From positions 7,065,501-7,129,500 of the forward strand of contig JAQISU010000179.1 in the NCBI GenBank assembly GCA_029339505.1: a stretch of 64,000 bases of DNA, written 5' to 3'. The stretch is from Unio delphinus. Lineage: Eukaryota; Mollusca; Bivalvia; Unionida; Unionidae. Shown piece by piece: positions 35,605 through 47,845 of the stretch; the stretch's first letter is position 1; each line of letters opens with the position of its first letter. A program made the position numbers and the translations under genes. Under the pieces are notes generated by a model. That model worked only from the letters and a program-made list of their open reading frames with translations. It did not search any database and had not been told where the DNA came from.

Positions 35605-36055
35605 TTATATTGAGCAAGGCCTCTTGTGATACAGCCATTGTAATAGCTCTCATTTTCCAGCAAGGCCTCATGTGATACAGCAATTATTATAGCTCTCATT
35701 TTCCAGCAAGGTCTCATGTGATAGAGCGATTGTAAAAGCTCTCTTTTTCCAGCACATCCTAATGTGATACAGCCATTGTTATAGCTCTCATTTTCCAGCA
35801 AGGCCTCATGTGATACAGCAATTATTATAGCTCTCATTTTCCAGCAAGGCCTCATGTGATAGAGCCATTGTAAAAGCTCTAATTTTCCAGAAAGGCCTCA
35901 TGTGATGCAGCCAGTTTAATAGCTCTCTTTTTCCAGCAAGGCCTCATGTGATACAGCAATTGTTATAGCTCTCATTTTCCAGCAAGGCCTCATGTGACAC
36001 AGCCATTGTTATTGCTCTCATTTTCCAGCAAGGCCTAATGTGATACAGCTTTTTC
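35605..36055. repeat. 46-bp minisatellite, ~10 copies
   Basis: Unit: CCAGCAAGGCCTCATGTGAT, ACAGCCATTGTTATAGCTCT, CATTTT. Variants at the ATTG/ATTA and TATAG/AAAAG positions. Same length as the array at 16370-19960 but unrelated in sequence. It ends about 220 bp before RARS1 exon 36275. Confidence 0.95.
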
Positions 36056-36274
36056 ATAATAGCTTGCTTTCCAGCATGTTTGTTTATTATAATGAACAAG
36101 CTATCATAGAAAGCAAAACTAATGGTTTTGAAAATATAAATGTTTTTATGAATTACTTTATATGCCCCAACATGACAATGTTAAATCATTTCAGTCACAG
36201 TGGTGATGCATTCATATTCCATGAATGCATTTCTGGTTCAGCCATAATTTAATAAATTATTTTATTTACCACAG

Positions 36275-36522
36275 GTCAATTGTCCGAAATGCCAATGTAA
36301 CACCTGAGCAGTTGAAGGCATATATCAAATCAAATGAAATTAGCCTGGATCATGAAAAGGAATGGAAATTATCCAAGTGTTTGCTTCGTTTCCCTGAGGT
36401 CATTTTGAAATGCCTGGATGATCTACTGCTGCACAGTCTGTGTGACTATCTATACGAATTGTCCACAACATTCACCGAGTTCTATGACAACTGCTATTGT
36501 ATAGAGAAAGACAGACAGACAG
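36275..36522 (+). CDS. RARS1: Arginyl-tRNA synthetase: DALR domain exon
   Basis: 248-bp exon after acceptor TTATTTACCACAG. The first base completes an arginine codon split with the previous exon; 82 codons follow ([82 protein letters not shown]) and one base of a glycine codon (phase 1) precedes the strong donor [20 protein letters not shown] and the run [17 protein letters not shown] are hallmark blocks of the C-terminal helical bundle that contacts the anticodon stem of tRNA-Arg. Minisatellites crowd both sides of the exon, which itself shows no damage. Confidence 0.98.
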
Positions 36523-36714
36523 GTAAGTGTATTTGACAACATACATTTTGAGAAAGCAATCTTTTATTGAGTAAGATATTAATGGTGTTACAATTTGTAT
36601 TGAAACAATATTGTGTGTGCAGCTGTTAAAATGGAGATAATAAATTCACAACAAATTCATTGACATACACATGCAATAATTTGTACATAAATTCTCTTTG
36701 GCACTACTTCTTAC

Positions 36715-37200
36715 AGAGACTGTCAACATGTTTATTGTTTTCTGGTACTACTTCACAGAGTCAACAAGTTTATAATTCTCTGGTACTACTTGACACAGAG
36801 GGTCAACAAGTTTATAATTCTCTGGTACTACTTGACACAGAGGGTCAACAAGTTTATAATTCTCTGGTACTACTTGACACAGAGGGTCAACAAGTTTATA
36901 ATTCTCTGGTACTACTTGACACAGAGGGTCAATAAGTTTATAATTCTCTGGTACTACTTGACACAGAGGGTCAACAAGTTTATAATTCTCTGGCACTACT
37001 TCTTGCAGAGAGTCAACAAGTTTGTAATTCACTTTGGCACTACCTTGCACAGAGATTCAACATATTTTTAATTCTCTTTGGCACTATCTCACACAGAGAG
37101 TTAACTGTTTGTAATTCCTTGTGGCACTACTTCATACAGAGTCAACAAGTATGTAATTCTCTGGCAGTACTTCACACAGAGAGTAAACACAGAGTCAACA
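36715..37200. repeat. 42-bp minisatellite, ~11 copies
   Basis: Unit: GGTCAACAAGTTTATAATTC, TCTGGTACTACTTGACACAG, AG. Five central copies are almost identical; outer ones diverge (CACTACTTCTTGCAGAGAG). 42 is divisible by three, so long frames appear on both strands; I regard these as incidental. Confidence 0.95.
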
Positions 37201-37254
37201 TTCCTTACAGGAATAATAGATTTTGCTGCTGAATTGAAAATTGTAATCAGATTA

Positions 37255-37925
37255 TAATGTATTGACTGTCAACTAATTTGTAATCAGATTATGATAATGG
37301 AATGTGTTGACTGTTGACAGAACTGTAAGCAGATGATAATAATGTAATGTGTTGACTGTTGACAGAACTGTAATCAAATTATGATAATGAAATGTGTTGA
37401 CTGTTGACAGAACTGTAATCAGGTTATGCTAATGAAATGTGTTGACTGTTGACAGAACTGTAATCAAATTATGATAATGGAATGTGTTGACTGTTGACAG
37501 AACTGTAATCAAATTATGATAATGGAATGTGTTGACTGTTGACAGAACTGTAATCAGGTTATGATAATGGAATGTGTTGACTGTTGACAGAACTGTAATC
37601 AGATTGTGATAATGAAATCTGTTGACAGAACTGTAATCAGATTGTGATAATGAAATCTGTTGACTGTTGACAGAACTGTAATCAGGTTGTGATAATAAAT
37701 GTGTTGACTGTTGACAGACCTGTAATCAGATCAGATTGTGATAATGGAACATGTTGACTGTTGACAGAGCTGTAATCAGATTGTGATAATGGAATGTGTT
37801 GACTGTCGACAGAACTTTAATCAGATTGTGATAATGGAATGTGTTGACTGTCGACAGAACTGTAATCAGATTGTGATAATGGAACATGTTGACTGTTGAC
37901 AGAACTGTAATCAGCTTATTGAGAC
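37255..37925. repeat. 45-bp minisatellite, ~14 copies
   Basis: Unit: TGTAATCAGATTATGATAAT, GGAATGTGTTGACTGTTGAC, AGAAC. Contains GTTGACTGTTGAC, an internal short direct repeat. Two shortened copies near 37610-37640. Confidence 0.95.
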
Positions 37926-38539
37926 CACAACTACATGTATATCCATTATGGTTGTTTTTGCAGTCCATGCTATCAACACAGATGTTAGAAATTAAATGCC
38001 ATAACTTGAAAAATTTGTAGTGGATTTGAAATAAAAGTTTGATCTGTAACTTACGTTCACTAAAATGGGAGCATTTTAAGTGTTATTTTATTAGGACAGC
38101 TAGCTCCTTCAGTTAACTGAACATGCACAACTCATTTTCAGCAATCCTTGTTGTTGGCTAAAGTCAAAGATTGATTGAGCTTTTTGAAATGCAGGCAGTA
38201 GTGTCAATTTCAATTACTTAAATGCCTGCATGAGTGAGAGCAAGACCCACACTTCCCAACAATCGTTTACTTGTTTTATTGTATCTTGGGATTTATGGGT
38301 ATTCAAGCAAAGATAAAAACAAGCAAATGAAAGAAGAATACAATTATTTTTGACACTGATGAGAGATTGTAGAATTATTTCTACATTAGGTTCTACATTA
38401 AAGGGATCAAATGCACTCACATTGGAATATTTTGAGACATTTTTACAAACTAATTATTTTAGGAATAATTAAAAAAAAAAGATTTTTTTTTTCTTTTCAC
38501 AAGTTATACTGGTACAAAACCAGGTTGTGTAATTATGTT

Positions 38540-40045
38540 CTACAAATTGATCTCAGGAGTGGATTCTATTGTACACATTGATCTACAAAATGGATCATGT
38601 TATACACTTTTCACAAATATTTTGTGCACATAGATCCATAGATTGGATTATGTTGTACACATTGATCTATAGAACAGATCATGTTGTACACATTAATCTG
38701 CTGTGTGGATTGAGTTGTGCACATTGATCAAAAGGGTGGATCTTGTTGTACACATTGATCTAAAGAGTGGATCATAGTATACACATTAATCAAGAGTGGA
38801 TCATCTTGTTCACATTGATCTTTTGAGTGAATTATGTTGTACAAATTGCTCTGTAGAGTGGATCATGTTATACACATTGATCTTAGAGTGGATCATGTTA
38901 TACACATTGATCTTAGAGTGGATCATGTTATACACATTGATCTTAGAGTGGATCATGCTGTACACATTGATCTGTTGAGTGGATCATGTTATACACACAT
39001 TGATCTTTAGAGTGGACAAAGTTGTACACATTAATCTGTAGAGTGGATCATGTTATACACATTGATCTGTAGAGTGGATCATGTTATACACATTGATCTG
39101 TAGAGTGGATCATGCTGTACACATTGATCTGTAGAGTGGATCATGTTATAACCTGTAACCACTCCGGTGGCCTAGTGGTTAGATTGCTTATCTCAGAATT
39201 GGGAGGTTGTGGGTTCGAATCCTGGCTGACTCATACCAAAAACTTAATAAAAATTATACTAATAGCTGCTTTGCTTGGTGCTCAGCATTAAGAGGTTTGT
39301 GTTAGAACTGGTCAGCCTGGTGTCAGGATAATATAACTGGGTGGGACATCATACCACATGTTAAACGTATGTTAAAAGTCCAAAACAAGCAAACATTAAT
39401 CTGCAGAGTGGATCATGTTGTACACATTAATCTGTATAGATGATCATGTTGTAAACATTGATCTGCAGAGTGGATCATGTTATGTATATACACATTGATC
39501 TATAGAGTGGATCATGTTATGTATATACACATTGATCTATAGAGTGGATCATGTTATGTATATACACATTGATCTATAGAGTGGATCATGTTGTACACAT
39601 TAATCTGTAGAGTGGATCATGTTGTATACATTAATCTGTAGAGTGGATCATGTTATGTATATACACATTGATCTATAGAGTGGATCATGTTATGTATATA
39701 CACATTGATCTATAGAGTGGATCATGTTATGTATATACACATTGATCTATAGAGTGGATCATGTTATGTATATACACATTGATCTATAGAGTGGATCATG
39801 TTATGTATATACACATTGATCTATAGAGTGGATCATGTTGTACACATTGATCTATAGAGTGGATCATGTTGTACACATTGATCTATAGAGTGGATCATAT
39901 TGTACACATTAATCTGTTGAGTGGATCATGTTGTACATATTAATCTGTAGAGTGGATCATATTGTACACATTAATCTGTTGAGTGGATCATGTTGTACAC
40001 ATTGATCTGTAGAGTCAATCATGTTGTACACATTGATCTAAGCAT
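38540..40045. repeat. 31/37-bp minisatellite, ~40 copies, split by a SINE
   Basis: Basic unit: GTAGAGTGGATCATGTTGTA plus CACATTGATCT (31 bp). A second form has GTTATGTATATACACATTG (37 bp) and occurs in runs (39475-39590 and 39645-39830). A family I SINE at 39158-39392 interrupts the array. Confidence 0.95.
39158..39392 (+). repeat. SINE family I inserted in a minisatellite
   Basis: Box A TGGCCTAGTGGTTAGATTG, box B GGGTTCGAATCCTGG (both well kept), body to GGGTGGGACATCATACCACATG; the terminal part is replaced by GTTAAAAGTCCAAAACAAGC. Confidence 0.93.
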
Positions 40046-40643
40046 CTTATGTTGTGACATTGCTTTCATTGAAACACTCAGTTTCTTCATATTATCTACT
40101 TAGTGATCTGTTGATATTCTATGTTGTTGAAGTATCACAATATCATTGAGACAAATGGATTCTGTAATATTGCCTAATAAATAATGACATTAATTCATAG
40201 TGGGATGTCAGTCTCATTCAGCTGTGAGTGGTTGTAATGTTAATAATTTTACTTCTGCTTTATTTTTGTTTTTATAACAAAATGCAAGTGTGCCAATTGT
40301 GTTGGTACATGCATATATATTACATTATAAGCTTGTCTTTATAAAGCAAGCTTCTCACTTGATGAATTGTGCTCAAAGGGGTCCAGAAACATTTACCACA
40401 CTATTAGCAAGGGCGAGGTCCAAGAGACCTCTGAAAGATGAAGAAGGGGGTGCCATCCCATCTTGACATTGAGAAAACCATGTTGTGGCACTGTTTAATG
40501 GCTGTATATGCTTTTTTATAATCTCAGTTGGAATAGTTGTTAATAAATAGCAATGAAATAATTAACATTTTGATAGAAAGTACCTTTATTTCCAGGATGT
40601 CCAATCTCTGAAAGATCATGAAAGCATTAGCATATCACATGGA

Positions 40644-40757
40644 TGTGTGCCTCATTGTGTGCCTGCAAAAAAGTTGTGTATTATGTCACTGCTTTTTATG
40701 TGTGCCTCATTGTGTACCTGCAGAAAAGTTGTGTATTATGTCACTGCTTTTTATGCA
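40644..40757. repeat. 57-bp direct tandem duplication
   Basis: Two copies (40644-40700, 40701-40757) of TGTGCCTCATTGTGTGCCTG, CAAAAAAGTTGTGTATTATG, TCACTGCTTTTTATG, differing at two positions. Confidence 0.9.
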
Positions 40758-41559
40758 ACAAAACAAGAGTCATCTTGTTAAAAAAAATATAGACTTTTTT
40801 CATGCACACCTTCAGCATTGCAAATCAATTGTTTTATTAGTGAAAAAATGAATTTTTCGATTTCATTGCAAGTAATAGTGAAAGTTATGTTAATTCAGTA
40901 ATTTTTTAAGTTAACTACAAACTTTGGAACTTGTTTCTGTATAATGAATCATTTCTATCAAACAAAGCTTTGAATTCACCAGGTATTACTTTTTGCTTGA
41001 TTGCCTCGTTATCTTTGATCACATGACAGTTGGTTTAAAAAGATCTATATTTTAAATGCTTCTGACAGAATTGGTCGATAGTTTCAAAAAGTGTATGGTA
41101 TTATAGAAGAAAGTCATCAAGGCTCCACTACTCACATACGATGTAACATAATTAAATGTACTGCTCTAATTACGAAATAGTGATAATTGTAAATTTGTAC
41201 ATATCTTCATCTTGTACATAATGGACTGTTCTCATTAAAATAAAAATCAGCATGTTTTATTCTTATATTTACACTTACCAGTTCATTGTGTCCAATGCTT
41301 GATATGGGTCCCGGGCTAATTATAAATCTTAGTTTTATTCCAAGCTATTCAGAGTTTGGGTTTTAGACTGCGCTTGCAATGGCATACCACAGGGAACATG
41401 AATTAATGTTGTTCTAGTTTTCAGTGATAAACATTGAGTTTATGCCAAGAGTAACTTGAATCATGAAATTAATTTATAATTTGTTTAGTTTTTTATTATT
41501 GACTATGCATTGCCTTCAAAAGTAAGTTGTCTTTTAAAGATGGAGGCCTAAATATTTAA

Positions 41560-42115
41560 TATTTCAGAATTGATTATGTGGCCATTGTGGGTTATCTTGA
41601 ACTCTCTAATTTGTTTTTATTCTTCATTTCAAGCCAGATAGGATGCATTCTGTCTTTCCCAAGTGAAATGAAAATTTGTTGTCAGTGAGCCAAAGATTGC
41701 TGGATTATAGTTATTTTCCCCAGTTTGTATGATATATAATCAAGCAAATGATGTGAAAACATGATATCACTGTTATATGCATATGTAATAATAGCTTACA
41801 ATCAGCAGCTATGCTAGTTATCACATTATTCACATAACATAAAAACAGAACTGGTCCTAAAATAATACCTTGATGTACACCACATGCTGTAGTTGAAGGT
41901 ATTGATTATGTATTGTTAGCCCAATAATTTGATGTCTGTTTCTTAGATATTGCTCAAACCATTCAATAGACATACAATGTATTTCATTATACACTTCCAC
42001 CGTAGAAACCCTTTGGCATTTGCACCATGATATGATTCAAAAGATATATCAGTAGAGTACAGTCCCCTGAAATCTGACTGTAATCCATAAAGTAAGATAA
42101 TCTTGGTAATGACTA
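41560..42115 (-). pseudogene. LINE reverse transcriptase remnant (jockey/CR1-like)
   Basis: Minus strand, frames broken. From its N-terminal side (about 42090 downward): QSDFRGLYSTD (resembling QSGFR...STD), SIEWFEQYLRNRHQIIGLTI (about 41985-41925), a degraded GVPQGSILGP/catalytic region, then NLWLTDNKFSFHLGKTECIL (about 41698-41638), the conserved block after the catalytic box. The catalytic aspartates are not preserved. It is a dead 5'-truncated copy in the last RARS1 intron. Confidence 0.75.
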
Positions 42116-42716
42116 ATTTAATAGGGAATGTAGATCAATTTAGGAATGAGTTGAATTTACAACTTAGAAGGGAAGTATAAACTACTTCGTGTAAGACAAA
42201 CTATTTATAACTTGATAAGTCCTTGAAAACTCATTGAAAAAGACCCCAAATCCAAGGCTGTACAAACCTTAAAATACATACAGTTATATATATGCCCTCA
42301 CAGCATTTCAGTTGTTCTTCCAAGGTCCTAGACAGCAGTTTGGTGTAGGTTTTATAGCATTTACCCTCTTGGAAGTGGGCTAACATTGTATATGTATGAC
42401 TCCATTCTTGGTTAAGTGTTTTGCATTCATCCATAGTCCATATACAATATTTGTACCCTGTATCAATATTGTCACTTTTTAAATTGTCCATGATGTAAGC
42501 TGTCTTTGGTCATGTCATTCCCATTTATCCAGCAAACAGTCTGATATATTTCTGTAGTTCATGAAAGTCTGTTTAGATCAGTTGTGATATGGCTGATCTT
42601 GAATCAGATTTTTTATGGGGATAAAAAGTCGTAGATATCTCCTTATCTTCCTGCTTTTTATATTTTTATTAATGATTGAAAAGTATCTCAAATTTATGTT
42701 TTCTAATAATTTTCAG

Positions 42717-42826
42717 GTGCCATTGTCAAGGTCAACATGAGTCGTCTGCTCCTTTGTGAGGCCACCGCAAGTGTAATTGGATCTGGATTCCACGTTCTGG
42801 GAATCAACCCTGTGGAACGCATGTGA
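42717..42826 (+). CDS. RARS1: Arginyl-tRNA synthetase: terminal exon with stop codon
   Basis: 110-bp coding part of the last exon after acceptor AATAATTTTCAG. Two bases complete the split glycine, then 35 codons [20 protein letters not shown] and [15 protein letters not shown], then TGA (42824-42826). The end matches the usual end of cytosolic ArgRS (NM.R.LLCEA...GF..LGI.PV.RM) without extension or truncation. The four exons total 211 residues, about the last third of a protein of roughly 660 residues. The 3' UTR follows. Confidence 0.98.
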
Positions 42827-43905
42827 CGATCTGACTTAGTAACGCATCTCCTTGTATTGCTTCCTGACAAAACTTGTGTACTATATACATGACTTGTTGA
42901 ATATTAGTGTGTCTTTTTTCTTAACTTGAGCACATTTTTAAAAATTCTCCTGTTATGAACTCAGCACTAAAGTCTCTTTGTTCATGTAATAGGGATAGGA
43001 TAAAGTTAACAAATTAGGACAATGCTATTGATTCATATTGAGTGCTTGTATAGCATCTATATCCCTGATCACCCACTCTCAGCATCACAATAATCCATTG
43101 ATTTAACCCGGATTTTGGCTAGCAAGACCATATATGGTCACAAATTCAAGAAATGTGATTTTTTCAACCTCCGAAATCTCATGTGCAGGCAGTTTCAGAC
43201 TTAAAGGAGGTTGATATACCAGTCTTATAAAACAAAATGCCAGTCTGCTATCAGAATTGTTACTGTTACTACAGAATATAAAATCATTTAAATGACTCCT
43301 CAAATACTGATTTTCAGAATTCAATCAAAAATTAACAGAAAGTATTTTGGCAGTCATGGCTTTTAACCCTTTGCTTCCCATATAAAAATCTAACCCTCTT
43401 ACCACTGCCTCACATATGACATTGACGACGTCATACTCTTGCTCCCCATAAAAAAAACCACATAAACTGTAAAGCAACGTCATCATCAAAAATTTATATT
43501 CTCTCATTGCTGGAATAGCCTAAAAAATAACCTAATCATTTCCACCACAAGTTGGTATTAGTTATCATGGACAGATTACTGTAAGTTATTATTTGTCATT
43601 GTTTCGTGATAATAAAAAAAACTACTAATGCACAAACTGCTTTGTTTTAATCACATCAACTTCTGCTTCGAAATGTTTTCTTGACAAATTATTTAACATT
43701 TCAGGTTTTCATGAATTTAATGTTTTGTTTTATGTATGGAGATGTAATAGATTAAAGTTGTGTAGTTATGGATCTCTGTTTTTATGTGTATATGATATAC
43801 ACACATAAGTGGGTTTTATTATACATGCAGCTTACATCATGAATACATTATGGGCTTTTATTTTACAATTGTCAGATTATTGTAATGATGAAAGACAATA
43901 AAATA
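42827..43905 (+). other. RARS1: RARS1 3' UTR/downstream region with candidate poly(A) signals
   Basis: No coding. AATAAA occurs at 43611-43616 and 43897-43902; either could end the transcript, and earlier non-canonical signals (AGGATAAAGT near 42997) are possible. A sequence like a piggyBac end lies at about 43361. Confidence 0.4.
43361..43510. mobile_element. Possible lone piggyBac-type end
   Basis: TTAACCCTTTGCTTCCCATA is a TTAA followed by CCCTTTGC, a frequent piggyBac terminus. The complementary end was not found nearby, so this may be chance or a solo end. Confidence 0.3.
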
Positions 43906-44990
43906 TGTACACATGAATGTATGTATGTGTATTTCTTTTGGGATCTCTATATGTGAGAGTGTGTCTGTCGTACAGTTTACTGTTGGAAAGAAATATATTA
44001 TTTGTAATTAATGTAGTATTAAAAAAAAACTTCAGCAATGGTTTGATATTGGTGAGGCTTGTATGTTTTCTCAATGTTTGCCAGAACTTACCAGTATCTC
44101 ATGTATTTTGTGAAGTTTGTCATGATTAGAGTGACCTGCAGGAAAATCTCTGTTGTCATCATTTAGGTGAAGGTACTGGAGGAGTTTTTCAAACCTTCTG
44201 CATGGCAACATGTTTAATTTCTTCAATGGTGAGGAACTTGTCATTTGACCAATAAAAACTCTAGTCTGGAGGTTTGGTTATTCAGATGAGGAAGGCAGAC
44301 ATCTCAGACACACTGGTTTGCATCACTGATTTCATGTTCCGCATTTTGTTCTGTTCAGCTACAAATTTATTTGTTTCCAGTTTCGGTTTCAAAGGTTTTG
44401 TCATGGTTATGCTAATCTATGTGTATGTTTAAACATGGTTTTTTGTTCAAAGTAACATAAAAAAGCACCAAATTCTTACTTTTTTTAATCTAGTTTCTTG
44501 TATCTACATAAAGTTAGTTAATAAATACCTAATTTCTCAGGAGAGACTGGATTAATTAGTATTTTAGTTGAGCTACAGTCTTTTAATGCAGAAAAATTAA
44601 TTCTCTTAACGGAATTTGACAAATAAGGTCTTCAACATTTATAGAAGTAATTTCAGTCCACCATGAAATTTGATTACAGGTACAAAAAATAGAAAAACAT
44701 TTATACAGCTTAATATTTAAAAAAGAGAAATGTTTGTATTGCCAAATTACTCTTTCCTGCAGTTATTATGAGTTTTAGATACTGAATTTTAATTAGGAAA
44801 CACAAAGTGTGGTAACGTGGATGCAATCAATATATACAAGGCACAATACTCAGAGGGTATTGACAGAAATGTATTTATAGCTAAAGAAAAGTGGTTTTAC
44901 AATAACACATTTGTCATTGCGGAAACCCGCAAATTCCAATTCCGTCATTATCATTAATGTTCTAACATTCTGGAATAGACCTCTGCTCTA
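43906..44990. other. No recognised feature
   Basis: AT-rich 3' flanking sequence with no gene or repeat array that I can support. Confidence 0.45.
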
Positions 44991-45096
44991 TCATCACAAT
45001 ATAGTCACTCCAAGTCCTCATTATCCATGACTCGGTGAGAGTCCTCGCAATTGATTAATATTGATTAATATTCTGTAGAAATCCTTGCCACCATTA

Positions 45097-45290
45097 TCAC
45101 AAAACAGTGAATTCAAGCCTTCATGATTACAAAACAGTTAATTCAACCCTTCATGATCACAAAACAGTGAATTCAACCCTTCATAATCACAAAACAGTGA
45201 ATTCAACCCTTCATGATCACAAAACATTGAATTCAGCCCTTCATGATCACAGAACAGTGAATTCAACCCTTCATGATCCAGGACAATGAC
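45097..45290. repeat. 30-bp minisatellite, ~6 copies
   Basis: Unit CATGATCACAAAACAGTGAA plus TTCAACCCTT. Divisible by three and open on both strands. A local amplification within the larger degenerate repeat. Confidence 0.93.
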
Positions 45291-45787
45291 CAAGTGCTCA
45301 CAATTGATTGTTAGATGTTCTGGAATAATCCTTACCACCAGCATCACAATACAGTGAATTCAAAATCTTTATTATCCAATCACTGCCCAAGTCCTCACAA
45401 TTGATTGTCTAATATTCTGAAGTAGTTTTCACCACCACCATCTTAACTATCAAGGACAGTCTCGAGTCTTCACAATTGATTGTCAAATATTCTGAATTCC
45501 TCACCACCACGAACTTAATACATTAAATCCATGTCTTAACTATCCAGGACAGTGTCAAGAGTCCTCACAGTTGAATGCCTAATAAAATTCTAAAGTAGTC
45601 CTCACCACCACCATCTTAACTCTTCACTATCCAAGACTGTGTCAGAGTCCTTGTATTCATCTAATATTCTGAAGTCCTCACCAACAGCAACCTTTTACAT
45701 TAAATCCGATTCTTAACTATCCAAGACGGTGTCAGAGTCCTCGCAGTCATCTAATATTCTGAAGTCCTCACCACCGCCAACTTGGTA

Positions 45788-47201
45788 CAGTGGGACCCCA
45801 CTATAACACGGTAGTTGGGAGCCATAGAATCCGACCTTGTTATGAACCGAACCGTGTTATAAGCAACCATGTACAATACCAACATGTTTTTGTATTTAAT
45901 TGGGGGGGGGGGGGGGGGTACATAAAGACTGGTGCGAAAATGCATGGCACATTTACCATTTGATCAATATATATTAAATGAGAAAAACATTTTCTGTGGT
46001 AACAGAAATTGCAGATATAATATATTACTTTATTCAGAGAACCACGCATTGGTACATACACGTGTCTCAATTTATATATACATGTATAATCTATTGCATG
46101 AAAAGAATATCAATACCGTGTACTCACCAACGATTCTTGTAACATACATTGAATCCATAATACAAATATTTCCATCGAAAATATCCACACACGGATGTAA
46201 AATATTCAGTAATTTTGTCACAGATCATTATGTGACTAAATTCAATGAAAAGAAAATAACAAAAATTATGTAACAGGTGTACGTAATGAATGATGAAATA
46301 GTATATGTCTGAAGAATAATGAACGGTGTCGTATACATTTTATACCACTACATTTCTCATCTGTCAACAGTTATTATTTTTTTTTAAAACTCTGATTTTT
46401 AGCTGCTTTCTGTTAATGTCACGTTTGCTCTTGGCAAAGTCAATTATAGTTCTCAGTTGCAGAATTCGAATTTACTAGACAGATTGCATAAAACAACACT
46501 GCCAAGCCATGCGCACATGTTGTTGGCTTTTGTTTCTTTGATGCTGTATAAATCGTTGCCCCCTGATTTGAACAAGTTTAGCTCAGCAGTTCACTTTGAT
46601 GATAAACAATGTACTTAAATTAATTGATTTATACATTCTGGTAAGATTCTTTTATCAACCGCCGCATTAGCTGCTGCTTACTTGTGTATGAAATTAAGAG
46701 AACATATATCGGAGATTATTAGAGCAACGATTGTATTCGGAATGCGTTCAAGACAAACACAAAGTAGACACGATGGCTTCATTGCTCAGGGATCAGTAAT
46801 AATAATATTGACACTTATGAGCTGTCATTTTTCAACAATAAACAAAGATCAATGTTCTCAGTAGGCCCAGCAAATGGTTTGTATTTCCGATGTTTTTGGC
46901 ACAAAACTAGAAGATATTTAGGAGCCATACAACGATTATTTTATATTCGAATTTGTGTGATTTCCACCTCAAAATGATAATACATTTCCTACACATTCTT
47001 TTTAGCACTTTTTAGACGAGTATGAGAATGATAATTAAACTCTTGACGTATTTTATTTTTCATACTGAAAAGATTTTTTTTTTTTTTGGTTTTTGAGAAA
47101 AATACCTGTAATAAATTACCTGAAATTTCGGGAGCCATGCCATGACCGCGTTATATCCAAATTTGTGTTATAACTGGGCACGTTATAGCTGGGTCCCACT
47201 G
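45788..47201. mobile_element. Tc1/mariner (Tigger/pogo-type) non-autonomous element
   Basis: Termini CAGTGGGACCCCACTATAAC and, complemented, CAGTGGGACCCAGCTATAAC, flanked by TA on each side (45786-45787, 47202-47203). Sub-terminal GTTATAA motifs recur at both ends. The 1.4-kb interior has no transposase frame; the small plus frames at 45932-46273 and 46682-46864 lack domains. A G-run (45901-45918) has expanded inside. Confidence 0.85.
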
Positions 47202-47494
47202 TACATTGAATCCATGTCTTGACTATCCAGGACTGTGTCCTCACAATTGATTTTTTTAATATTCTGAAGTAGTCCTCACCACAACCAACAGCTTAATGCA
47301 TGTATTTTGAATCCAAGTCTTCACTATTAGAATGAACCATTCATATAGACTTTCTCGCTGATGTCTTTCTTGTCCACATGTTATTATTTTTTGCTTAAGA
47401 AAACAGGTGGGTAACGAATTGATTGATAACTGTCAAAGACTACTGATGAACAAACAAGTTCAAGTCAATACACCTTATATGCACATGGGGAGGA

Positions 47495-47720
47495 GGTCGA
47501 AAATATGATTGGATGAATGAATGTAGGACTTAAATATGATTGGATGAATGAATGTAGGACTTAAATATGATTAGATGAATAAATGTAGGACTTAAATATG
47601 ATTGGATGAATGAATGTAAGACTTAAATATGATTGGATGAATAAATGTAGGACTTAAATATGATTGGATGAATAAATGTAGGACTTAAATATGATTGGAT
47701 GAATAAATGTAGGACTTAAG
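47495..47720. repeat. 31-bp minisatellite, ~7 copies
   Basis: Unit AAATATGATTGGATGAATGA plus ATGTAGGACTT; alternates between GAATGAATG and GAATAAATG forms. Confidence 0.95.
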
Positions 47721-47845
47721 GGCACACTTAAATGAAAAAAAGACAAAATTATTATGTTTATTGTCTTTATTTTGTTCTATGATCATCATATGAAGATGCA
47801 GTTATTTTCAAAATTTTGTGAGATTTCTTAAGTGGATGCAGTACA

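Larger units (their letters stand above)
44991..47330. repeat. Degenerate ~110-bp tandem repeat, split by a Tigger-type element
   Basis: Units carry CTCACAATTGATTGTCTAAT, ATTCTGAAGTAGTCCTCACC, ACCACCATCTTAA and CTATCCAGGACTGTGTC. The pattern stops at 45785 and resumes at 47205, exactly outside the TA-flanked element at 45788-47201. Confidence 0.8.

Noticed and set aside
36660..37071. 100-residue repeat protein frames on both strands
   Set aside because: They are produced by a 42-bp minisatellite in an intron. There is no splice signal or non-repeat extension.
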